From: Acholeplasmatales bacterium
GTDB taxonomy: Bacteria > Bacillota_I > Bacilli_A > Acholeplasmatales > Anaeroplasmataceae
NCBI GenBank assembly: GCA_017454375.1
Contig: JAFTDB010000005.1
Span: forward strand, 1 to 64,000
Direction: 5' to 3'
Length of the DNA stretch: 64,000 nt
The position numbers and the translations under genes were made by a program. Every line of letters begins with the position of its first letter. Positions within the stretch are counted from its first letter, which is position 1. Under the pieces are notes generated by a model that saw nothing but the letters and a program-made list of their open reading frames with translations, searched no databases and had not been told where the DNA came from. Shown piece by piece: positions 17,819 through 27,506 of this stretch.

Positions 17819-18808
17819 ATGTTAAGTGATATGGAAAAGCAAGAAATTGTAGAAGCAATTGAAAATAAAGATGTTAAAAAAGAAGAAGATAAGAAAAAAA
17901 GAATTAAAAATAAGGCTAAGCAATATTTGATGATTACCTTAGGCGTTTTAATTTTGGACTTTGGATTTTATTTCTTCTTAGATCCAGCCTATATTGTATC
18001 TGGTGGTACTATGGGTTTATCAATCATATTTACACCTATGATTCATAATTTTTGGCCATGGTTTACAAACTCAATATTCTTATATATAGTTGATGTTATA
18101 GCCTTAATTTGTGGTTTAATCTTCCTAGGTAAGGATTTCTTTTTAAAGACTATTTATGCAACATTATTATCTCCAACAATTATCTTCTTATTTGAAAGAG
18201 GACTTAACCCTAATTTCTTCTTACAAACAATTGAAGATCCAACAACTGTTAAGATTGTAGCCATGATTATTGGTTCATTATTTGTAGGTATTGGTGTCGG
18301 TGTAGCTATTAAAAATGATGGCTCTACAGGTGGTATGGATGTCTTCCAAAAGATGATTAATAAGCTAGCTAAGGTGCCTATGAGTGTAGCAATCTATTTC
18401 ACTGACTGGGTAATAGTTTTACTTGCAGGCTTTGTTAAGAATGCTGAATTCACTTATTATTACCAAATCGCAAGTGTTGTATTTGGCTCAATTGGTGTCT
18501 TCATGCAAGCTTACATCATTGATATGATTTGTATGTCAGGTAGAAGCCGTAGAACTGTTTATGTTATTACAGATTATCCAGATAAGATTAAGGAATTAAT
18601 CTATAGTGAGCTTGATAGAGGTGTTACATTCGCTTCAGTTGTTGGTGCTTATACTGGAATTGAGCGTACTATGGTAATTTGTACAATGGATAAAAATGAA
18701 GCTTATAAGATTACATCTGAGGTATCAAAGCTAGATCCTCATTCATTTACATTTGTTTCATATTGTAAGGAAGTAAAAGGATATTACGAAAAACGAGGAA
18801 TCATATGA
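17819..18808 (+). CDS. YitT family membrane protein (DUF2179 C-terminus)
   Basis: Protein of 329 residues: a charged N-terminus, five to six membrane helices (first AKQYLMITLGVLILDFGFYF) with the family signature YIVSGGTMGLSIIF and NDGSTGGMDVFQK, then a soluble DUF2179 domain (RRTVYVITDYPDKIKELI) at the end. The family is common in Bacillota with several paralogues per genome; transport function is unproven. ATG 17819 is chosen because AGGTGA lies just upstream; an earlier in-frame ATG at 17804 is inside prfB. Confidence 0.92.
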   Translation: MLSDMEKQEIVEAIENKDVKKEEDKKKRIKNKAKQYLMITLGVLILDFGFYFFLDPAYIVSGGTMGLSIIFTPMIHNFWPWFTNSIFLYIVDVIALICGLIFLGKDFFLKTIYATLLSPTIIFLFERGLNPNFFLQTIEDPTTVKIVAMIIGSLFVGIGVGVAIKNDGSTGGMDVFQKMINKLAKVPMSVAIYFTDWVIVLLAGFVKNAEFTYYYQIASVVFGSIGVFMQAYIIDMICMSGRSRRTVYVITDYPDKIKELIYSELDRGVTFASVVGAYTGIERTMVICTMDKNEAYKITSEVSKLDPHSFTFVSYCKEVKGYYEKRGII

Positions 18809-19401
18809 TTGTAAAATCTTTAAAGAAGTCTAAGAAAAAAGATTTATATAATGTAGTCATTGATGAAATGAGCCTAGAATTATCTGAAAATATTATCGTA
18901 AAATATCGCATTGTTAAAGGAAAAGAGGTTGATAAGGCAATACTTAAAGATATTATTAAGGATAATAATTTAGATGCTTTATATTCTAAAACTATGGCAT
19001 ATGCGATTAGATACAATAAGGGCAGTGCTGAGATAAGAAAATATCTAGAGAAAAAAGAAACATCTGATTTTGAAATTGAATTAATTATTAAAAGATTAAT
19101 TGAATCCAAAATTATATCTGATTTAGACGTAGTAGAGGGCCTTGTTTCATCATATGTTAGGAATGGCAATGGTATATTACTTATTAAAGAGAAATTATAC
19201 CAAAAGGGCTACTCTAAGGAATTAACTGATTTAGCTTTAGAAAATATAAATTATGATATGTATTATCAAAAGATGAATAATCAATACACTAAAGCCTTAA
19301 AAGCTCAAAAAAAGGGTGATGAATTTGAGCGTATGATGAAGGCTAAGAATGCAATGCTAAGAAGAGGATATACATATTCTGATTTAGAGAAACTAAATTA
19401 G
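18805..19401 (+). CDS. recX: RecX family regulatory protein
   Basis: Protein of 198 residues made of tandem three-helix RecX repeats. Key segments are TMAYAIRYNKGSAEIRKYL, IELIIKRLIESKIISDLDVV and GILLIKEKLYQKGYSKELTD. RecX binds RecA filaments and modulates recombination. The start ATG overlaps the yitT stop. recA itself is not in the window. The N-terminal 60 residues are a basic segment as in other Bacillota RecX proteins. Confidence 0.88.
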   Translation: MIVKSLKKSKKKDLYNVVIDEMSLELSENIIVKYRIVKGKEVDKAILKDIIKDNNLDALYSKTMAYAIRYNKGSAEIRKYLEKKETSDFEIELIIKRLIESKIISDLDVVEGLVSSYVRNGNGILLIKEKLYQKGYSKELTDLALENINYDMYYQKMNNQYTKALKAQKKGDEFERMMKAKNAMLRRGYTYSDLEKLN

Positions 19402-19415
19402 TTAGTATTTTAGTG

Positions 19416-19444
19416 TTTAATAAAGTGTTAAATTATTGTATAAT
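19416..19444 (+). promoter_or_regulatory. probable promoter of the glycogen genes
   Basis: TATAAT at 19439-19444 has a weak TTTAAT at 19416-19421, with 17 bases between. The first gene downstream, glgB, starts at 19480 behind GGGAGGGGA. Confidence 0.5.
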
Positions 19445-19479
19445 TTAAATAATAGATATCATTTAGGGAGGGGAAATAG

Positions 19480-21504
19480 ATGGTAAGAGATAAGATTGAC
19501 GGCAATTTTTTGTATTTTTTTGATCAAGGTGAGTGTTACAACGCCTATGATATTTTCGGTGCCCATGTCGTAAAGGATGCTAAAGGCAACATAGTCGGCT
19601 GTGAGTTCTGTTTGTTTGCTCCAAACGCAAGACGTGTAGAAATCGTCGCTGAATGGAATGGCTTTTTCCCAAATTCACAAGAACTTTACTGTATCGATGA
19701 AAAAGGTATTTGGTATGCTTATTTAGAGGGTAATCTTGAATGGGGTAGATATAAATACTTAATTACTACTCATCAAGGTGAACAAATCTATAAGGCTGAC
19801 CCATATGCTTTCTATGCTGATTTAAGACCTTCACAAGATTCAAAGGTATACGACATTGATGGTTATGAATGGCATGATCAAAAATGGATGAAAAACCATG
19901 AGGTTACATATGAAAAGCCATTATTGATTTATGAGCTACATATGGGTTCATGGAGACGTAAGCCAGATAATTCATTTAATATGTTTACTGACATTGCGCC
20001 TATGTTAATCGATTATTTAAAGGATTTTGGCTATACTCATGTTGAGGTAATGCCAATTTATGAGCATCCACTAGATATGTCTTGGGGATACCAAGGAACT
20101 GGTTATTATGCAGTTTCATCTCGTTATGGTGTTCCAAAAGACTTCATGTGGTTTGTTGATCAGCTTCACCAAGCTGGTATCGGTGTAATTATGGACTGGG
20201 TTCCAGGACATATTTGTCGTGATGGACACGGCTTATACCGCTTTGATGGATCATTCTTATATGAATATGAGAAGGCAGAAGACCGTGAAAACTATGAATG
20301 GGGTACTGCAAACCTAGACTTAGGAAAGGGTATAACTAGATCATTCTTATATTCAAATGCAATGTTCTATATGAATTATTTCCACGTAGATGGATTTAGA
20401 ATTGACGCAGTAAGTAATATAGTATATTGGATGGGTAATGTACATAAAGGCACAAATGAAGGGGCTTGTGACTTCCTACGTAACCTATCTAGATTATTAT
20501 TTGCTAAGGATGACAGAGTATTATTGATGGCTGAGGATTCATCAGCATTTGATGGTGTAACTAGACCAGTTGATATGGGTGGCTTAGGCTTCAACTACAA
20601 ATGGGATATGGGTTGGATGAATGATACATTAAAATATTTCAAGAAAGACCCAATTTACCGTAAGTATCATCATCATATGTTAACATTCTCTATGGTATAT
20701 AATCACCATGAACAATTCTGTCTACCTTTATCTCATGATGAGGTAGTACATATGAAGGGCTCTTTACTAAATAAGATGCCTGGTGATGAATGGCAAAAGT
20801 TTGCCAACTTCCGTACATTAATAGCTTATATGATGACTCACCCTGGTAAGAAATTATTATTCATGGGTAATGAGCTTGCATCATATGATGAATGGCATTA
20901 TGAAAAGGAATTACCATGGAACATCCTACAATTCCCTAACCATGACGCTTCATGCCGTTTTGTTAAGGAATTAACAATGATGTATAAGAATGAACCAGCA
21001 TTATGGGAACAAGACTTCCGTGATGAAGGCTTCCGTTGGATTGATGCAGATAATGCTGACCAATCTTTATATTCTTATATTAGATATGCTAAGGATCCTA
21101 AGAATCATTTATTAGTTGTTATGAACTGTACTCCTAACACATATGATAATTATCGTATGGCCTGTGAAGATGCAGTAGAATATGTAGAAATCATGAACAC
21201 AGATAGAGATATCTATGGTGGTTCTAATCGTATTAACCCATTCCCACTAAAGGTTGAGAATGTATGGCAATATGGTAGAGAGCATTCAATCATGATGACT
21301 ATTCCACCTCTTGGTGTATCTATTTTGAAGGCTGTTTATCCAAAAGAAACTAAAAAGGCAGCTCCAAAAGCTAAAAAAACTGCTGCTCCAAAGGAAAAAA
21401 AGGAAGAAACTAAAGTAGAAAAAAAGGCTTCACCAAAAGCTAAAAAGACTACAACAGCAAAAAAATCAACAACAACTACTAAAAAGGCTACCAAAGTAGC
21501 TTAA
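19480..21504 (+). CDS. glgB: 1,4-alpha-glucan branching enzyme with Lys/Ala/Thr-rich tail
   Basis: GH13 glycogen branching enzyme, 674 residues, forming alpha-1,6 branches. The N-terminal CBM48-like domain (NARRVEIVAEWNGFFP) precedes the catalytic barrel with the nucleophile Asp in VDGFRIDAVSNIVYWMG, the acid Glu in LMAEDSSAF and the transition-state Asp in LPLSHDEVVHMKGSLLNKMPG. The C-terminal domain ends near PPLGVSILKAVYP. After it comes an unusual tail of about 55 residues built from KKAAPKAKK, KTAAPKEKK and KKSTTTTKKATK segments. glgP follows 69 bp later. No glgA or glgC is in the window. Confidence 0.95.
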   Translation: MVRDKIDGNFLYFFDQGECYNAYDIFGAHVVKDAKGNIVGCEFCLFAPNARRVEIVAEWNGFFPNSQELYCIDEKGIWYAYLEGNLEWGRYKYLITTHQGEQIYKADPYAFYADLRPSQDSKVYDIDGYEWHDQKWMKNHEVTYEKPLLIYELHMGSWRRKPDNSFNMFTDIAPMLIDYLKDFGYTHVEVMPIYEHPLDMSWGYQGTGYYAVSSRYGVPKDFMWFVDQLHQAGIGVIMDWVPGHICRDGHGLYRFDGSFLYEYEKAEDRENYEWGTANLDLGKGITRSFLYSNAMFYMNYFHVDGFRIDAVSNIVYWMGNVHKGTNEGACDFLRNLSRLLFAKDDRVLLMAEDSSAFDGVTRPVDMGGLGFNYKWDMGWMNDTLKYFKKDPIYRKYHHHMLTFSMVYNHHEQFCLPLSHDEVVHMKGSLLNKMPGDEWQKFANFRTLIAYMMTHPGKKLLFMGNELASYDEWHYEKELPWNILQFPNHDASCRFVKELTMMYKNEPALWEQDFRDEGFRWIDADNADQSLYSYIRYAKDPKNHLLVVMNCTPNTYDNYRMACEDAVEYVEIMNTDRDIYGGSNRINPFPLKVENVWQYGREHSIMMTIPPLGVSILKAVYPKETKKAAPKAKKTAAPKEKKEETKVEKKASPKAKKTTTAKKSTTTTKKATKVA

Positions 21505-21532
21505 ATTTTGATAAAATAATAGAGGTTTGTGT

Positions 21533-21544
21533 GTTTGCGCAAAC
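21533..21544. repeat. 12-bp palindrome between glgB and glgP
   Basis: GTTTGCGCAAAC is a perfect palindrome in the 69-bp gap and the most GC-rich part of it. It is too short and lacks a T-run to be a terminator. It may be a protein site or a processing hairpin. Confidence 0.35.
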
Positions 21545-21573
21545 TATAGATTTATTAATTTAAGGGGAAAGAA

Positions 21574-24000
21574 ATGAAATATAATAGTTTTGATAGCGTT
21601 GCGGAATTTAAAAAACAATTCGTTTATAAACTAGAAAACAAATACGCTATAGATTTTAGTGAGTCTACGCCTTATCAACAATACGTAGTACTTGGCGAAA
21701 TGCTAAGATACTATATTGCTGCTGACTGGCATAGGACTATTCAAACATTAAGTGAAAATAAAATGAGAAAAGTATTCTACTTTTCAATGGAATTCTTGAT
21801 GGGTAGAATGATTACTAACAATTTAATGAACGCTGGAGTTTATCCAATTGTTAAAAAAGGCTTGGCTGAGCTTGGTATTGATATCAATGAGGTTGAACAC
21901 CAAGAAACAGATGCAGGTTTAGGTAATGGTGGTCTTGGTAGACTAGCTGCCTGCTTCATGGACTCAGTTGCATCTTTAGGTTTACCAGTATTTGGTAACT
22001 GTATCAGATACCGTTATGGTTTCTTCGAACAAGGTATTAAAAATGGTTACCAAGTTGAACATCCAGATAGATGGTTAAAGGATGTTAACGTATGGGAAAT
22101 CAGAAAAGATGATGAAGCTATTGAAATTCCATATTATGGATATATCGATATTAATACAGTAAATGGTAATTTAGTTGTTAAGCATAGAAATGCTGAATAT
22201 GTAAAGGCAGTTCCATATGATATTCCTATTGTTGGTGATAATAACCACGTAGTTAATAGCTTAAGACTATGGAGTGCTGAACCAGCTAATGTATATCCAG
22301 ATGATGCATTTGAATATCACAGAAAATTACGTGAAATTTCTTCCATGCTATATCCAAATGATGATACAGAAGATGGTAAGATTTTAAGATTAAAACAACA
22401 ATATTTCTTCGTTGCAGCTGGTGTTAACTCAGTTGTTAGATTCCATAAGAAGGTTTATGGTACAGTTACTAATTTCGATAAGAAGGTAGTATTCCATATC
22501 AACGATACTCACCCAGCACTAATTATTCCAGAATTAATGAGAATATTAGTTGATGAAGAACATTTAGAATGGGAAAAGGCATGGCAAATTACTAAAAATA
22601 CATGTGCTTATACAAACCATACTATTTTAGCTGAAGCCCTAGAAAAATGGCCTGTACACCTATTTAAAACATTATTACCACGTATTTATACAATTACTGA
22701 AGAAATTAACCGTCGTATCCTATTAGAGATTGAAGAGACTTATGGTCCAAATTCTCCAGAAGCTTACGAAATGGCTATTATTAAGGATAATAGAGTACAT
22801 ATGGCTAACCTAGCCATCCATGGCTCATTTAGTGTAAATGGTGTTGCTGCTCTTCATACAGAGATTCTAAAGAATATCGAAATGAAGGCATTCAACGACT
22901 ATTATCCAACTAAGTTCAACAATAAGACTAATGGTATTACTCACCGTAGATGGTGCTTACATATCAATCCTGAATTAGTTGATATCTTTAAAAAAGTTTG
23001 CCCTGATTGGGTAAAAGACCCTGAAAATGAGCTTGTTAAGCTATATCCACTTGCTGAAGATAAAAAGATTCAAGCTGCTTTTGCTAAGATGAAGGCTGCT
23101 AGAAAACGTGATTTAGCTAATAAGATTTTCAAATCTCAAGGTGTATCTTTAGATACAAACTCTATTTTTGATATTCAAGTTAAGAGACTTCATGAATATA
23201 AACGTCAATTAATGAATGCTCTACATATCATGTATATCTATAATAGATTAAAATCAGATCCTGAATTCAAAGCTAATTATTATCCACATAGCTTCATCTT
23301 TGGTGCAAAGGCTGCTCCAGGCTATTATTTCGCTAAGAAGATTATTAAATTAATCAATACAATAGCTGATAAGGTTAATAACGATGAAGAAACTAATGAT
23401 TTATTAAAGGTAGTGTTCGTAGTTAACTACAACGTAACTTACGCTGAAACTATTGTACCAGCTGCAGATGTATCTGAACAAATCTCTACAGCATCAAAAG
23501 AAGCTTCAGGTACTTCAAACATGAAGTTCATGATGAATGGTGCAATCACTTTAGGTACTCTTGATGGTGCTAACGTAGAAATCAAGGATTTAGTTGGTGA
23601 TGAAAATATCGTAATCTTTGGTATGGATGCTAAGGAAGTTACAGATTTATATGCTAACGGTAGCTATGAGCCAATGAAATATTATGAAAATGATCCTCGT
23701 ATCAAGCAAGTAATTGATCAATTAACAAATGGCTTCTTTGAAAGAGTAGATGAAAATGAATTTGCTGAAATTAGAGATAATCTATTATATCAAGATCATT
23801 ATTTCATTCTAAAGGATTTTGATTCTTATATCAAAGCACATGAAAAGATCAATGAACTTTATAAGAACCGTCAACAATGGTTAAAGATGTCAATCATCAA
23901 TACTGCTAAATCAGGATTCTTCACAACTGATAGAACAATGAAGCAATACAATGATGATATTTGGCATGTAGAACCATACAAATTTAATAATAAGAAGTAA
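21574..24000 (+). CDS. glgP: glycogen/maltodextrin phosphorylase
   Basis: GT35 phosphorylase of 808 residues, releasing glucose-1-phosphate from alpha-1,4-glucans. Motifs: FYFSMEFLMGRMITNNL near the start, DAGLGNGGLGRLAACFMDS, NDTHPALIIPELMRIL, and the PLP-binding region EASGTSNMKFMMNGAITLGT, where the Lys holds the cofactor. Length is normal for the family. Ribosome binding site AAGGGGAAAG precedes the ATG. With glgB it forms a glycogen remodelling pair; a terminator closes the unit. Confidence 0.96.
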   Translation: MKYNSFDSVAEFKKQFVYKLENKYAIDFSESTPYQQYVVLGEMLRYYIAADWHRTIQTLSENKMRKVFYFSMEFLMGRMITNNLMNAGVYPIVKKGLAELGIDINEVEHQETDAGLGNGGLGRLAACFMDSVASLGLPVFGNCIRYRYGFFEQGIKNGYQVEHPDRWLKDVNVWEIRKDDEAIEIPYYGYIDINTVNGNLVVKHRNAEYVKAVPYDIPIVGDNNHVVNSLRLWSAEPANVYPDDAFEYHRKLREISSMLYPNDDTEDGKILRLKQQYFFVAAGVNSVVRFHKKVYGTVTNFDKKVVFHINDTHPALIIPELMRILVDEEHLEWEKAWQITKNTCAYTNHTILAEALEKWPVHLFKTLLPRIYTITEEINRRILLEIEETYGPNSPEAYEMAIIKDNRVHMANLAIHGSFSVNGVAALHTEILKNIEMKAFNDYYPTKFNNKTNGITHRRWCLHINPELVDIFKKVCPDWVKDPENELVKLYPLAEDKKIQAAFAKMKAARKRDLANKIFKSQGVSLDTNSIFDIQVKRLHEYKRQLMNALHIMYIYNRLKSDPEFKANYYPHSFIFGAKAAPGYYFAKKIIKLINTIADKVNNDEETNDLLKVVFVVNYNVTYAETIVPAADVSEQISTASKEASGTSNMKFMMNGAITLGTLDGANVEIKDLVGDENIVIFGMDAKEVTDLYANGSYEPMKYYENDPRIKQVIDQLTNGFFERVDENEFAEIRDNLLYQDHYFILKDFDSYIKAHEKINELYKNRQQWLKMSIINTAKSGFFTTDRTMKQYNDDIWHVEPYKFNNKK

Positions 24001-24008
24001 AAAAAATA

Positions 24009-24031
24009 GGATACGCAAGTATCCTTTTTTT
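24009..24031 (+). terminator. terminator after glgP
   Basis: Stem GGATAC/GTATCC with a GCAA tetraloop, followed by seven T residues. Confidence 0.92.
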
Positions 24032-24045
24032 GAAATTGGTGAATT

Positions 24046-25755
24046 ATGTTAGAATTTAAGAATATAGATGATTATAAAAATCAAATAAGTAAATATAAGA
24101 CAATAACTACAATATTATCAATTAATAGGCTAATATTGTCTTTTGTTGTTGTAGTTTTAATAGTTTTACTTTTTTCACTACAAGAATACGTCTTATATTC
24201 AATTTTATCATCTATATTTTTCATTCTTACAATACTTTTTATAGTATTAACTAATCCAGTTTACAATCATTATAATCATTTAAAGAATATCTTAAAGGCA
24301 TATGATAATCATCTTAATAGAAGAAAGCTTGATTTACATAAATTTTATGATACAGGTGCAGACTTCTTAGTAAAAGATGATTATAAGCTATATGATTTAG
24401 ATATCTTTGGTAAGGATTCAATCTATCAATACCTAAATGTTAGTAAAACATATGAAGGAAGAAAAAATCTCGCAAATGTTTTAACTAATGGTAATGATAA
24501 TAAAGATAAATCATCTATCTTAGTATCAAAACTTTCTTTAAATGAAGATATTATTAAATTAGAGGCTGATTTATATGATTTTAATAAGGAAGCAAAAAGT
24601 GCTTCATCAGATGATTTAAATTCAATTGTCTTAGTTGATGAGCATATTAATTATTTATCTTATTTACCACTTATAAGCTATATAGCTACTATAGCTATGT
24701 TAGTGATTATACCTATTTTAGGTATTTCATGGCTTTATATCATTATTCCGCTACTATTTAATATATTATTATCTAAATTCTTTATCCACTCTGATATATT
24801 TAATCTAAATTCATCACTATATTCAGATATTATTTCTAATGATTTAAAGATTGTATCTGATTTTAATAAGCTAGATATCGATGATGAATATTATAAAGAA
24901 TTAAAAGAAGAAATAAATAATGATGTATCAAAAGCTATAAAGCTTAAAAAGATGTATTCTATCTTATCAACAAGACATAATATTATCTTTAATATCTTAT
25001 TTAATACAATTTTTATAATAGATTTTATGATTATTATGATCTATAAGAATTATCATAAAAAATTAATTAGTGCCGATAAATTATTTAAAAATATTGGCGT
25101 TATAGAAGGATTAATGTCACTTTCTAATGTGGGTATAGATAATGATATCTATACAGTCCCTGAAAAAGGTGATGAATATAAATTTAAACAATTATATCAT
25201 CCACTAGTTAAGGAATGTATACCTAATGATTTAGAATTTAATGGTGGTATTATTCTAACTGGATCTAACATGAGTGGTAAGACTACCTTCATGCGTACAA
25301 TTGGAGTTAACCACATACTTGCGAGAGCGGGTGGTGTGGTACTTGCCAAATCATTTACTTATCCTGATTATAAGATATTAACATCACTTAGAACTAACGA
25401 TTTATTATCTGAAGGTATTTCTACGTTCTACGCAGAAATATTAAGAATGAAGAAGATAAATGAGGCCTTAAAGAAAGAAAAGATAGTTATTTTAATTGAT
25501 GAAATATTTAAAGGAACTAACCGTGAGGAAAGATTAAAGGCGGCAGAGTTTTTAGTTTCTAAATTTAATTCAAATAAGGCTATCTTTATAATATCTACTC
25601 ATGATTATGAGCTATGTGATTTAAATGATATTACTAATTATCATTTCGAAGAATCATATGTAGATGATAAAATATCATTTGATTACAAAATAAAAGTAGG
25701 TAAATCTACATCTAAGAATGCATTATACCTACTTAAGCTTGCTGATATTATCTAA
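24046..25755 (+). CDS. membrane-associated MutS-like ATPase
   Basis: Protein of 569 residues. Two pairs of membrane helices (about residues 25-65 and 210-245, with another hydrophobic stretch near 320-335) flank a helical region. The C-terminal MutS-type ATPase (about 380-569) has Walker A ILTGSNMSGKTTFMRT, STFYAEILRMKKI, Walker B VILIDEIFKGTNREER and the STHDYELCDL segment. The mismatch-recognition domains of MutS are absent, so it is one of the membrane-bound MutS-like proteins seen in Bacillota, function unknown. Its 3' end overlaps the convergent HAD gene by 27 bp. Confidence 0.82.
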   Translation: MLEFKNIDDYKNQISKYKTITTILSINRLILSFVVVVLIVLLFSLQEYVLYSILSSIFFILTILFIVLTNPVYNHYNHLKNILKAYDNHLNRRKLDLHKFYDTGADFLVKDDYKLYDLDIFGKDSIYQYLNVSKTYEGRKNLANVLTNGNDNKDKSSILVSKLSLNEDIIKLEADLYDFNKEAKSASSDDLNSIVLVDEHINYLSYLPLISYIATIAMLVIIPILGISWLYIIIPLLFNILLSKFFIHSDIFNLNSSLYSDIISNDLKIVSDFNKLDIDDEYYKELKEEINNDVSKAIKLKKMYSILSTRHNIIFNILFNTIFIIDFMIIMIYKNYHKKLISADKLFKNIGVIEGLMSLSNVGIDNDIYTVPEKGDEYKFKQLYHPLVKECIPNDLEFNGGIILTGSNMSGKTTFMRTIGVNHILARAGGVVLAKSFTYPDYKILTSLRTNDLLSEGISTFYAEILRMKKINEALKKEKIVILIDEIFKGTNREERLKAAEFLVSKFNSNKAIFIISTHDYELCDLNDITNYHFEESYVDDKISFDYKIKVGKSTSKNALYLLKLADII

Positions 25756-26475
25756 AAAGTCTACAAAACCTGACTCATTATTGGCTTTAGAAGTAATCAT
25801 ATCAACCTTTGATTTTAATTCCTCACTAGCATTTTTCATTGCTACCTTGACTTCACATTGACTTATGAATTCATAATCTAAGGCTGAGTCTCCTATACCA
25901 TATGTATGAGCTTTAGGATATTTATTTTTGTAATATTTAACAACTTCAACTTTCTTGATGAAGTTGTTTTTTATTTTCATTAAGGAAACTTTAGCATCCT
26001 CACCGATTATTTCACTACTTAGACCTGATTTTTTAACGAAGTCAATCAAGTCTTGTTTCTTAGTTAAATCTACTGCGATTACATAATAATGAAGGTCATG
26101 TAATCTTTTTTGTGTTTTAGGATATAAGCTCTTTATATTTTCGATATATTTATAGACATATCCACCTTCATCACCTTCACCATAGGCAGTGTAGATAGAA
26201 TCTTTAAAATAATCATTAAAAGCTTCAATTATATATTTACTGATAGTTGTTTTCTTTTGCATACCATCTTGGTAATATATACCTTCATAGGTTGAAAATA
26301 TATCTATTTTTAAGTTGTATGAATCAACATACTCTTTTACTTCGGCAATCTTTGAATCAGTTAATATGACAATTTTATTGCAAACTAAAAAATCATTTAG
26401 AGTTTTTAGCTCAAAAAGAGATATCTTTTTATCACATTTTAGGGTACCTTCAAAGTCAGAAAATACTATATTCAT
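25729..26475 (-). CDS. HAD-superfamily phosphatase
   Basis: Protein of about 248 residues. Motif I reads FSDFEGTLKC with Glu where most HAD phosphatases have the second Asp. Motif II is VILTDS. The late motif GIGDSALDYEFI supplies the metal-binding acids of a Cof-type (type IIB) phosphatase. The ATG at 26475 follows GGTGAT with 4 bases between; further in-frame ATGs lie at 26478 and 26493. It is the only reverse-strand gene between 1 and 52 kb. It converges on the MutS-like gene and overlaps its last 27 bp. Confidence 0.8.
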   Translation of the reverse strand: MNIVFSDFEGTLKCDKKISLFELKTLNDFLVCNKIVILTDSKIAEVKEYVDSYNLKIDIFSTYEGIYYQDGMQKKTTISKYIIEAFNDYFKDSIYTAYGEGDEGGYVYKYIENIKSLYPKTQKRLHDLHYYVIAVDLTKKQDLIDFVKKSGLSSEIIGEDAKVSLMKIKNNFIKKVEVVKYYKNKYPKAHTYGIGDSALDYEFISQCEVKVAMKNASEELKSKVDMITSKANNESGFVDFLDNISKLK

Positions 26476-26555
26476 CATATCACCATGGCTCATTATATCA
26501 CAAAACGCTTTAAATCAACATTTTTTTGTATAAAAAACGATATTTTCCTTTTAAT

Positions 26556-26580
26556 TTAATTATAAATAATTTATAATTAA
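26556..26580. promoter_or_regulatory. inverted repeat overlapping a -10 box, divergent promoter region
   Basis: Perfect 11-bp arms (TTAATTATAAA / TTTATAATTAA) with a 3-base centre end inside TATAAT (26572-26577), 20 bp before the ATG at 26598. It could be an operator for the following operon, but the region is almost pure AT. Confidence 0.45.
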
Positions 26581-26597
26581 TTTAATGGGGTAAAACT

Positions 26598-27506
26598 ATG
26601 AATTTTTTATTTAAATTATGGATTTTTGATTTTAATATCGCATCTTTAATAAGTTTCCTAGTCGGAATCTTTTTTGGCGTTGTATTAGTATTCCTAATTT
26701 ATATCCTAGTATGTGTTAAATCAATGGGTAGTAAGAAGTTCTTAGTTAAGAAACAGGCTGAGGGCTATAAAGAGGATGAGGTTAGAGAATTAGTAATTAA
26801 TGCTCAAAACGAATTCAAGGATAAGACCTTAAGAAAAAATACTCCTAAGATTAAATATTGTACAACAATTTGTAAGGATTTAGCTTATGAGATTGCAGCA
26901 AGCTATTTCCCTAATAGCAAGTACCCACTTTTAGAATTAAGTATTGATGAAGTTACATTGTTACTCGAATATATAAGAGAAAGAATTGATGAAATATTAT
27001 CAAGACGAGGATTGCGTCTAATTCGTAAATTAAGAATATCTACAATTGTAGATATCTCAATTAAGGGTGGTAAATTTGCAAAATCTAATACCTACAGAGT
27101 AGGTAAGGATATAACTAAGACAGCAAGTGCTATATCAAAGGTTATTAATTTAGTTAACCCAATTTATTGGGGTAAGAAACTAATTATGGATAATTCCATT
27201 AATGCGATACTTAATAAGCTATATTTAGTAGCAATCGCTGTAGTTGGTGAAGAGGTATTTAAAATCTATAGTAAAAAGGTATTTGATACTGAACCGCAAA
27301 TTGAAACTAATATTAATGAGCTATTATCATCAATAGATGGTGATGCAAAAGACTTTGATGAAGCAGAAAATGCAGTTTTGAATAATGTATTCACACCTGA
27401 GGTAGCCTTCAAGCGTAATACATATCAAGGTACATATATTGATAATGATTATAAGAGTATATTCAATTCAATGATGAATTTTATGGATGTAGGTGATAAG
27501 AAATGA
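26598..27506 (+). CDS. membrane-anchored protein of unknown function coupled to ftsK
   Basis: Not recognised at family level. Protein of 302 residues with one long N-terminal hydrophobic region (about residues 10-42, IASLISFLVGIFFGVVLVFL and on), then a soluble helical domain with LELSIDEVTLLLEYIRERID, a basic patch RRGLRLIRKLRIST, and LVNPIYWGKKLIMDNSINAI. Its TGA stop overlaps the ftsK ATG, so the two are translationally coupled. The neighbouring FtsK has no membrane domain; this protein could provide the anchor, which is inference. Confidence 0.7.
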   Translation: MNFLFKLWIFDFNIASLISFLVGIFFGVVLVFLIYILVCVKSMGSKKFLVKKQAEGYKEDEVRELVINAQNEFKDKTLRKNTPKIKYCTTICKDLAYEIAASYFPNSKYPLLELSIDEVTLLLEYIRERIDEILSRRGLRLIRKLRISTIVDISIKGGKFAKSNTYRVGKDITKTASAISKVINLVNPIYWGKKLIMDNSINAILNKLYLVAIAVVGEEVFKIYSKKVFDTEPQIETNINELLSSIDGDAKDFDEAENAVLNNVFTPEVAFKRNTYQGTYIDNDYKSIFNSMMNFMDVGDKK

